From positions 1 through 64,000 of the forward strand of contig CAZKCG010000010.1 of assembly GCA_964551445.1 (NCBI GenBank): a stretch of 64,000 nt of DNA, given 5' to 3'. Source of the DNA: DAOPXV01 sp964551445 (GTDB taxonomy: Bacteria; Muiribacteriota; UBA9980). The notes under the pieces are model-generated. The model was not told the origin of the DNA and made no database searches. It was given only the letters and a program-made list of their open reading frames with translations. The translations under genes and the position numbers were made by a program. Each line of letters opens with the position of its first letter. Position 1 is the first letter of the stretch. Positions 8,143 to 14,728 of the stretch are shown one piece after another.

Positions 8143-9357
8143 TTATTTTCCCATGATGAGATTTTTCAGCGAGTCGAATATATTGCCATCGGCCTTCGGC
8201 ACCTGAAGATTCTGGTTCGCGGTTTTATTTATCATTTCGAAGAATTTAGCGGTCACGGGAGAAGCCGGGGCCGATTTCAGGAAAGGCACGCCGGAGTCCA
8301 GGGCTTTTCTCATAGGAACGTATTCATTCGGAATGGTATATTGTATCTTCATTTTAGTGAAGTTTTCCATGTCGGCGATCGGCATCGCGGTTATGGTGTC
8401 TTCGCGGTTAAGCGTGAGTATGATCTTGTTTTCAGGATATTCGAGACTCTTCATTACGTCCAGGCATTTTCTCATGTTTCTAAGGCTTAAGGTATCGGAG
8501 TTCATTATGAGCATGATGCGATAAGCTATGTCCATTGCCATGAGAGACAGGTCGGTGAATGAAGAAGGGGTATCGATTATTATGTAGTCGAAAAAGCCCT
8601 TGAAAACGTCTATTATCTCTTTCGATTCCTTGACCTTTACGCCCTCCGCCTCTTCCGGCTTTTTCGGCGCGAGAAGCATTTTGAAATTATCCGCGACGGG
8701 CGCGAGGAACGGGACGAGATTTTCATAGGTTTTTATCTGGACCTCTTTTATAAGATCGACTATGGTTTTGTCGTGTTTGACGTCTAATATCATGTCCTGG
8801 CTTCCAAATTCGGCGTCGAGGTCCACCAGCAGAACTTTAATATCTTTATTGAGCGATAGTCCGTAAGCGAAGTTCGCGGCGAAGCAGGAACAGCCCGAAC
8901 CGCCTTTGGGAGAGAAAAAAGTGTAGACCTTCGCTTCTTTTTCGGCGACTACGCCGGTTACCGCGGATTTTCTGACGCGGTCGCTCATGAAACGCATTAT
9001 TTTAAGGGATATAGCCGGGTTTAAAAGCATTATATAGCCGAAATTTTTCTGGCTTATCTTATAAAGTTTGGCGTCTTCGGCGCAGATCGCCGAAGCCATG
9101 CGCGGCGCTTCTTCTAAAAGCGCCATTTCACCGAAAAATTCGCCTTCTTTAAGTATGGTGATGGTTTTTTCTTCGGATTCTTCGCGTTTGGAGATCTTTA
9201 TTTTGCCGCTTATTATTATGTAGAACGCATCGCCGGATTCGCCCTGGCGGAATATGGCTGCGCCCTTATTTACTGCTATTTCCTCGATGATCTCGCGGAT
9301 CTTTTCCACGTGCTGGTCGCTGAGGCTTGAAAAAATCGGAATTTGTTTTAAATCCAT
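8143..9357 (-). CDS. Cyclic-nucleotide-binding domain fused to a MinD/CpaE-like domain with degenerate Walker A
   Basis: This 404-residue protein has two domains. Residues 1-130 are a CRP-type cyclic-nucleotide-binding domain; the phosphate-binding cassette looks intact (Gly76-Glu77-Met-Ala, Pro85-Arg86, Ser89). Residues 143-385 are a MinD/ParA/CpaE-type fold with the signature lysine Lys151 (PKGGSG), the VDLD strand (Asp179, Asp181) and DYIIIDTPS. The P-loop lysine expected after KGGxG is Cys156 and the following positions are Ser-Cys, so normal ATP hydrolysis is unlikely. No DNA-binding helix-turn-helix is visible. GGAG precedes the ATG. It ends the tad gene run, immediately before hemW. 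I infer a cyclic-nucleotide-responsive localization or regulatory subunit for the Tad system. Confidence 0.85.
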   Translation of the reverse strand: MDLKQIPIFSSLSDQHVEKIREIIEEIAVNKGAAIFRQGESGDAFYIIISGKIKISKREESEEKTITILKEGEFFGEMALLEEAPRMASAICAEDAKLYKISQKNFGYIMLLNPAISLKIMRFMSDRVRKSAVTGVVAEKEAKVYTFFSPKGGSGCSCFAANFAYGLSLNKDIKVLLVDLDAEFGSQDMILDVKHDKTIVDLIKEVQIKTYENLVPFLAPVADNFKMLLAPKKPEEAEGVKVKESKEIIDVFKGFFDYIIIDTPSSFTDLSLMAMDIAYRIMLIMNSDTLSLRNMRKCLDVMKSLEYPENKIILTLNREDTITAMPIADMENFTKMKIQYTIPNEYVPMRKALDSGVPFLKSAPASPVTAKFFEMINKTANQNLQVPKADGNIFDSLKNLIMGK

Positions 9358-9380
9358 GAAGTGCTCTCCTTAGAAATTTT

Positions 9381-9728
9381 TTATATATCGCTAAAATTAA
9401 GTATTTCGCCTTCATTCAAGGAATCTTTCGGTACTTTTCCGGCCGGCGTCTCCAGCACGTAATACGAGTCTTTTATTATCGGGGATATACGCCGGGGGCC
9501 GAAATTCCAGAGTATTTTAATTATCCTGCGGTCTTTATCCAGAAAAAAACAATCTATGTTCATATACATGAAAAAAGAGTGTATGGAAGAGCAGGGTTCT
9601 AAAAGTATTCCGTCATGCCCCGCCAGGCTCTTTTTAAACATGAGCCCCGCGGCCCTTTTAAAGAAAGAATCGCATCTTAATATTTTTTCGGCTATAATAA
9701 GGCCAGACGGCCCGGTCACTTTTATCAT
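9381..9728 (-). CDS. DUF192 family protein
   Basis: This 115-residue protein matches the DUF192 pattern: a GLMFKKSL segment near residue 28, the SFFMYMNIDCFFLD block near residue 50 (the family's F-x-M-x-N-x-x-x-x-L-D motif), and LETPAGKV near residue 92. DUF192 proteins are small beta-rich domains of unknown biochemical role. Most have a signal peptide; this one does not show one, so it may be cytoplasmic or lack its leader. DUF192 genes recur next to tadBC in Tad loci, which fits its position just after tadC. I see no good ribosome-binding site; translation may be coupled to tadC, which ends 22 bases upstream. Confidence 0.8.
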   Translation of the reverse strand: MIKVTGPSGLIIAEKILRCDSFFKRAAGLMFKKSLAGHDGILLEPCSSIHSFFMYMNIDCFFLDKDRRIIKILWNFGPRRISPIIKDSYYVLETPAGKVPKDSLNEGEILNFSDI

Positions 9729-9750
9729 ATTCTAAAACAATAATATTCGT

Positions 9751-10689
9751 TTAGGTCGGGAAGTTTTTTATGAATTCGAAAACGACGCCGCCCAGAAGGA
9801 CGACCATGATCGTCGGGAATATGCAGCCGACCATTGGAAAGAGCATCTTGACGGGCGCCTGCATCGCGAGTTGTTCCGCGCGCTGCCTTTTTTTCAACCG
9901 GACCTGCGCCGATTGGACCTTGAGTATCTTTGAAACCGAAACGCCGAGCTGATCTGCCTGAACGACCGCCGAGATGAAGGAAGTGAGGTCCGGGACGTCC
10001 ATTTTGTCGGACATCGCTTTAAGAGCTTCTTTCCTGGTGCGGCCCATCTGCATTTCCTGAAGCACGATCCTTAATTCTTCGGCTATAGGGCCTTTGAATT
10101 TTGATATAAGCTTGGCGAGAGCGATGTCGAATCCGAGGCCGGCTTCAACTGAAACGCAAAGCAGGTCAAGAACGTCCGGCAGTGATTTCTGGATCATATA
10201 TTTTCTGAACGATACCAGTCTCTGAAGATAAATCCGGGGGCCTAAAAAGCCTACGATAAAGATCACGAAAGTTCCGATACCCAGTGTTTTTATAGGAATG
10301 CCGGCGGCCGTTCCGATGGCGGCGAACACGGGCGCTGGAACGAACATGAGCATATATTTAAGTACATTGAATTCAGTGGCGGTAAGCCCGCCGGGGTTTC
10401 CGGCCTGGGCCAGTTCTTTTTTCAGCTGAGACGCCGTGTCGACCTTGTTGCGGCTGGTTAAAACATTCGCTAAACCTGTAAGAACGGGCTTTACTATGCG
10501 TTCGAGGAAAGATTTTTGAAGTTCTTCATCTTCGAGAGCGGCTTTAGCCTTGGTGGCTTTTGTCTCTTCTTTCTGCTGGCCGGAAAATTCTTCAAGCCTT
10601 GTAATGGCCGTGTTCTTATTTTCCGGCATGAAAAACATTACGGCGGCGATTATTATTCCGCCGACTAATATCAATGATGTTATATCCAC
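9751..10689 (-). CDS. tadC: Tad pilus inner-membrane platform protein TadC
   Basis: This 312-residue protein has an N-terminal membrane segment, a cytoplasmic type II secretion F domain (LCVSVEAGLGFDIAL, then EMQMGRTRKEALKAM, typical of TadC), and two or more further hydrophobic segments. TadC pairs with TadB to form the platform on which the CpaF ATPase acts during Flp pilin polymerization. The start codon is GTG (10687-10689), with GGAGGG 11 bases upstream. It follows tadB by 25 bases. Length is normal. Confidence 0.92.
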   Translation of the reverse strand: MDITSLILVGGIIIAAVMFFMPENKNTAITRLEEFSGQQKEETKATKAKAALEDEELQKSFLERIVKPVLTGLANVLTSRNKVDTASQLKKELAQAGNPGGLTATEFNVLKYMLMFVPAPVFAAIGTAAGIPIKTLGIGTFVIFIVGFLGPRIYLQRLVSFRKYMIQKSLPDVLDLLCVSVEAGLGFDIALAKLISKFKGPIAEELRIVLQEMQMGRTRKEALKAMSDKMDVPDLTSFISAVVQADQLGVSVSKILKVQSAQVRLKKRQRAEQLAMQAPVKMLFPMVGCIFPTIMVVLLGGVVFEFIKNFPT

Positions 10690-10714
10690 GGTATGCGCGT
10701 CCCTCCAAAAATAA

Positions 10715-11722
10715 TTAAACGTCTATATCGGTTATCTTTTTGATTATAAGTCCGCCCGCGACCATCATTATGAAGCAGCCGACAATGCAGTACCATCCCT
10801 TGAAAGCGCCGACCTCGGCGAGAAGGAACTTGTTGACGAAATAGTCCGGATTCATTGCGTAGATGGTAAAACCGAGAAATATAGGAAGACCGGTGATAAC
10901 GTAACCGCCCATTCGCGCCTGCGAAGTAAGCGTTACGATCTGGCCTTTTATTTTTATTCGTTCACGGATCGTTTCGGCTATCTGATCGAGTATTTCAGAA
11001 AGATTTCCGCCGACCTCGCGCTGGATGAGCACGACCGTTACAAGCAGGTCGAAGTCTTCATTTTCAAGGCGTGCCGACATATTGGTAAGAGAATCTTCAA
11101 GAGCTAATCCCATGGAGTTTTCACGAAGAACTTTTTTGAATTCGGTGCACATCGGCGGCGGCGACTCGCGCGTTATAAGTTCTATTGCCTGCATGAATGA
11201 ATATCCGGCTTTTAACGCGTTTGAAATAATGCCGAGAGTGTCGAGAAGAAGGTCGGCGAACATCTGGCGTTTTTTAGATTTCATCATTCCTATCCACAAA
11301 AACGGCAGATAGCCGGATACGGCTGAAATAATAAGTCCCAGTGCGAGCCTTTTTAAAGCCAGGCAGATCACGATCATGGGAACGATCGACATGAAAAAAA
11401 CGCCGGCCATGAATTCGGTAGGCCGAAGCGGTATGTCGGCCGCGGAAAGCAGAACCGCGATCTTTTCCTTGATCTTTTCCGGGGTTATTATAGTTCCGAT
11501 ATTTTGAAGAAAATCACTTTTTTTAGCAAGGTCGCCGACGGCCTCACCGGCGGTTGAAAGTTCCTGAGCAATGCCGCCCTGATGCTGGTCTGCTACGAAT
11601 TTGTCGAGCCTGTCCTTGACGCTTTCCTGGCGCTTCACGACCACCTGGTATGAGCCGAGAAGGAATATGAAAGCGATCACCAGCACGACCATTATTATTC
11701 CCATTGTTATAAAATGACCCAT
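10715..11722 (-). CDS. tadB: Tad pilus inner-membrane platform protein TadB
   Basis: This 335-residue protein has an N-terminal membrane helix, a pair of helices near residues 105-150, a type II secretion F domain (LLDTLGIISNALKAGYSF, then TVVLIQREVGGNLSEIL) and two C-terminal membrane helices. The QREVGGNL motif is characteristic of TadB. It forms the inner-membrane platform with TadC. A promoter match at 11776-11804 lies in the gap between cpaF and this gene, so tadB-tadC-DUF192 may also be transcribed separately from cpaEF. Confidence 0.92.
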   Translation of the reverse strand: MGHFITMGIIMVVLVIAFIFLLGSYQVVVKRQESVKDRLDKFVADQHQGGIAQELSTAGEAVGDLAKKSDFLQNIGTIITPEKIKEKIAVLLSAADIPLRPTEFMAGVFFMSIVPMIVICLALKRLALGLIISAVSGYLPFLWIGMMKSKKRQMFADLLLDTLGIISNALKAGYSFMQAIELITRESPPPMCTEFKKVLRENSMGLALEDSLTNMSARLENEDFDLLVTVVLIQREVGGNLSEILDQIAETIRERIKIKGQIVTLTSQARMGGYVITGLPIFLGFTIYAMNPDYFVNKFLLAEVGAFKGWYCIVGCFIMMVAGGLIIKKITDIDV

Positions 11723-11775
11723 ATTACATACCCCGGAATTTTAAAATTTTAAAAAAAACGACCTGTTTATAAGAC

Positions 11776-11804
11776 ATAATACATAAAATGAATTAAAAAT
11801 GCAA
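11776..11804 (-). promoter_or_regulatory. Predicted sigma70-type promoter for tadB-tadC
   Basis: Read on the minus strand there is TTGCAT (11799-11804), a 17-base spacer and TATTAT (11776-11781). It lies in the AT-rich gap between cpaF and tadB, about 55 bases before the tadB ATG. Inference from consensus only. Confidence 0.55.
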
Positions 11805-11831
11805 ATTAATTTTTTTGCCAATATTATGTTT

Positions 11832-13214
11832 TTACCACCCGCGTTTCGAGTCTACGAAAATATCCGCGGGAAGTTTTATGCCTTCCTCTTCGAATTTGGT
11901 CATGAATTTTGGCCTGATACCGGTTGGTTTGAGGCGGCCTATTATTTTACCTTTTTCGTCTATGCCGTGCTGTTCAAAAACAAAAACATCCTGTAATACG
12001 ACGGTTTCGCCTTCCATGCCCTGGACTTCAGTAACCGCGGTTACTTTGCGCGAACCGTCCTTGAGGCGCGATTGTTGAACTATCACGTTAACGGCGCCCG
12101 CGATCTGTTCGCGGATGGCTTTTACCGGAAGATCCATGCCTGACATCATAACCATCGTTTCGAGACGGGCTATCATATCGCGGGGAGTGTTGGCGTGGCC
12201 CGTGGTAAGTGAACCGTCGTGACCGGTGTTCATGGCTTGAAGCATGTCCAGCGCTTCGCCGCCGCGGCATTCTCCTATTACGACCCGCTCCGGTCTCATA
12301 CGAAGCGAGTTCTTAACCAGATCGCGGATGGTGATGGCGCCTTTGCCTTCGATATTCGCCGGCCTTGTTTCGAGCCTTACGACATGAGGCTGTTTCAGCT
12401 GAAGTTCAGCGGCGTCTTCGATAGTTACGATGCGTTCGTCTTCGGGAATGAAGCAGGAGAGAATATTGAGAAGTGTTGTTTTTCCTGAGCCGGTGCCGCC
12501 GGAAACGACTATGTTCAAGCGGGCGAGAACGCACGCTTCAAGAAATGTAGCCATTTCACGGGTCATGGCGCCGAAATTTATAAGGTTTTCAATGGTCATA
12601 GCGTCTTTTTTGAATTTACGGATGGTGACGGTGGGTCCGTTGAGCGCGAGCGGAGGAATAATGGCGTTAACGCGCGAACCGTCGGCCGGGCCGCCCTTGA
12701 TGCGGGCGTCGACTATGGGAGATGATTCGTCGCATCGTCTTCCGAGGGGAGCTACGATCTTTTCTATAATGCGCATTACATGAGCGTTGTCCTTGAACTT
12801 GCAGTCGGTAAGGATGAGTTTTCCTTTTTTTTCAATGTAAACCTGATTGGGACCGTTGATCATTACTTCAGAAATGTCTGAGTCCTCGAGCAGGGGCTGC
12901 ATTGGGCCGAGCCCTATAACGTCGTTTATTACTGAAGTTATAACGGCGTTTTTTTCGACCGAGGTCAGAGACAAGCCCTTTTCAGAAGCGATCTGGATGT
13001 AGTATTCTTCCAGTGTAGGCTTCAATTTGGCTTTTTTTTCATCGTCGGATTTGATCTTTAAAAAATCTTCGTCCAGTTTTTCGACGAGTTTATTCTGCAT
13101 CTCGATTTTAATTATATCGCTTGGACTTTCTTTTTCGTCCCCGCCTTTGGATGAAGATTTACCCTTTTCAAGGTCGTCTTTGTCGTCCGTGGATATTCTT
13201 TTGAGAAGGCTCAT
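11832..13214 (-). CDS. cpaF: Tad pilus assembly ATPase CpaF/TadA
   Basis: This 460-residue cytoplasmic ATPase of the type II/IV secretion family has a charged N-terminus (residues 1-45), an N-terminal domain with ISEVMINGPNQVYIE near residue 115, Walker A GGTGSGKTT near residue 240, the Asp box IVTIEDAAELQL, Walker B RVVIGECRGGEALD and the His box TGHANTPRDMIARLE. It hydrolyses ATP to drive Flp pilin extrusion through TadBC. GGAGG lies 8 bases before the ATG. It follows cpaE by 28 bases in the same transcription unit. Motifs are all intact, unlike the paralogous MinD-like gene at 8143-9357. Confidence 0.96.
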   Translation of the reverse strand: MSLLKRISTDDKDDLEKGKSSSKGGDEKESPSDIIKIEMQNKLVEKLDEDFLKIKSDDEKKAKLKPTLEEYYIQIASEKGLSLTSVEKNAVITSVINDVIGLGPMQPLLEDSDISEVMINGPNQVYIEKKGKLILTDCKFKDNAHVMRIIEKIVAPLGRRCDESSPIVDARIKGGPADGSRVNAIIPPLALNGPTVTIRKFKKDAMTIENLINFGAMTREMATFLEACVLARLNIVVSGGTGSGKTTLLNILSCFIPEDERIVTIEDAAELQLKQPHVVRLETRPANIEGKGAITIRDLVKNSLRMRPERVVIGECRGGEALDMLQAMNTGHDGSLTTGHANTPRDMIARLETMVMMSGMDLPVKAIREQIAGAVNVIVQQSRLKDGSRKVTAVTEVQGMEGETVVLQDVFVFEQHGIDEKGKIIGRLKPTGIRPKFMTKFEEEGIKLPADIFVDSKRGW

Positions 13215-13242
13215 TTTATTCCTCCGATAAATTTAGACATAT

Positions 13243-14508
13243 TTACTTTTTCATGAAATTTTTAAAGAAATCAAAAACATTGGCTTTGGCCGGCGGCGGC
13301 AGTTCCGTTGAGTTCAAAAGCTCGCGGTCCTCCGGCGTAACGATGAATGAAGCAAAGTCGAAAATAGCTTTTACGATAGGGACGTCCATTTTCATGTCCG
13401 TGACGAAGGGGCAGCCGCTATTTAAGGATGATACCACGCGTTCGCCGTCGGACGGTATCTGGCAGCTGATCTTTATAAGTTTTTCTTCGACTATCGCCGT
13501 GTCTATTCCCATTTTCTGGAAAGCCCTGTTGAGTATGAGGAATATATTATCCTTCGGGATCTGAAGATCTTTTAATATCTCAAAGGTCAGAACCAGGTTT
13601 TTGATAGTGGTTATTTCGAGGGTCGCGACGATGAAAAGCGCCGCGGTCCAGTCGAATATCGTAAGTTCCGTTTCGGTTATGAGGTTGGAAGTATCTATTA
13701 TGACGTAGTCATAATTTTTTTTGAAGCATTCGAGGATATATCGCAGATGGAGCATTTTGACTTCTTCGGCGAACTGCGGTTTCGAAGGCGCGAGAAGGAC
13801 GTCAAGGCCCGATTCGTGACGGGTCACGAAACTTTCAAGCAGTTCGAGCGGCACGGTCGACGGTTCGCCCATTTCCTTTACAAGTTCATATATGGTCCTG
13901 GCCGGCTTTAAATTAAGCATGAAGCCGATATCTCCGAACTGGAAATTAGCGTCGACAAGGGCTACCCTGCGGCCTTTGTTTTTAAGAAAATGCGCCAGCA
14001 GGACGGACAGATTGACGGCAAGCGTCGATTTTCCGACCCCGCCCTTCGTGGAGAAAATAGTTATGATCTTTCCGGCCGGAGTTCGCGCGAGCGGCCCGCC
14101 GGCTGCGGCTGTGGCCGATTTTCTTGATTGGAGGACCTTGTCGTAAGCGGCGTTCATAGAGGTCAAAAGCTCGTCCGCTTTTACAGGGAGCATGAGGAAA
14201 TCGGAACATCCCGCTTTCATGGCTTTTCTGATCTTGTTGAAGTCGGAGGTCGGCGCGAAGGCTATGATCGCTATCTTTCCGGAAGCGATCTGGGAGTCGA
14301 TGCTCTTTAAAAAGTCAAAATACGCTTCGTTATCCGTTTCGAGATCGAAGAGTATTATTTCGGGGTTATTCGCTTTATATGCATTTCCGAGCTCTTCAAC
14401 GGACTTTATGCGGGCGCATACGTCAAAGTTATTGTTCTCTTTGAGCTGAGCCTCGAGCGTTGAAACCAGGCCGGAATTGTGTTCGATGATAAGGATCTTA
14501 ATTTTTAC
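13243..14508 (-). CDS. cpaE: Tad pilus localization ATPase CpaE (receiver-like domain plus MinD-type ATPase), start codon unclear
   Basis: Residues from the ATG at 14218-14220 onward give an intact MinD/CpaE ATPase: signature and P-loop lysines in STKGGVGKST, VALVDANFQFGD, and DYVIIDTSN. Coding clearly continues upstream of this ATG: 96 further in-frame codons to 14508 form a receiver-like domain (IKILIIEHNSG, then IILFDLE, ending in GCSDFLML). This upstream part contains no in-frame ATG, GTG or TTG before the stop at 14518-14520. The only ATG (14508-14510) is one frame off and is followed at once by TAA. Either an unusual start such as ATT at 14500-14502 is used, or one base was lost after that ATG. 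CpaE positions Tad machinery at the pole in Caulobacter. Confidence 0.85.
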   Translation of the reverse strand, partial: VKIKILIIEHNSGLVSTLEAQLKENNNFDVCARIKSVEELGNAYKANNPEIILFDLETDNEAYFDFLKSIDSQIASGKIAIIAFAPTSDFNKIRKAMKAGCSDFLMLPVKADELLTSMNAAYDKVLQSRKSATAAAGGPLARTPAGKIITIFSTKGGVGKSTLAVNLSVLLAHFLKNKGRRVALVDANFQFGDIGFMLNLKPARTIYELVKEMGEPSTVPLELLESFVTRHESGLDVLLAPSKPQFAEEVKMLHLRYILECFKKNYDYVIIDTSNLITETELTIFDWTAALFIVATLEITTIKNLVLTFEILKDLQIPKDNIFLILNRAFQKMGIDTAIVEEKLIKISCQIPSDGERVVSSLNSGCPFVTDMKMDVPIVKAIFDFASFIVTPEDRELLNSTELPPPAKANVFDFFKNFMKK

Positions 14509-14548
14509 ATCACTCGTTTATTAAAAATCTTTTGCGTGCCGAGCATAA

Positions 14549-14577
14549 ATTATATCAAAGTATCTTTTAAAAATCAA
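14549..14577 (-). promoter_or_regulatory. Predicted promoter of the cpaE-led tad operon
   Basis: Minus strand: TTGATT (14572-14577), 17-base spacer, TATAAT (14549-14554). Transcription would start near 14542, about 34 bases before the first coherent CpaE codons. It is divergent from the tubulin-gene promoter, with only about 50 bases between the two -35 boxes. Confidence 0.7.
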
Positions 14578-14627
14578 CTACATTGTATTTATATTTTCTA
14601 AATTAAACATTACTCAATAGTAAAACC

Positions 14628-14654
14628 TTGACTTTTTTTATGAAATGTTATAAT
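14628..14654 (+). promoter_or_regulatory. Predicted promoter of the tubulin-like gene
   Basis: TTGACT (14628-14633) and TATAAT (14649-14654) are separated by 15 bases, or 16 if CTTGAC is taken as the -35. Transcription would begin near 14661. The leader contains GAGGAG (14715-14720), 8 bases before the ATG. Confidence 0.65.
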
Positions 14655-14728
14655 CTAATCTTTCATAAAAATCAATAAATGCTTTATCATCGGATAAATA
14701 TTAATTCTCAATATGAGGAGCGAATAAA

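Noticed and set aside
8143..9357. CRP-type transcription factor
   Set aside because: The cyclic-nucleotide domain is followed by a MinD-like fold, not by a helix-turn-helix.
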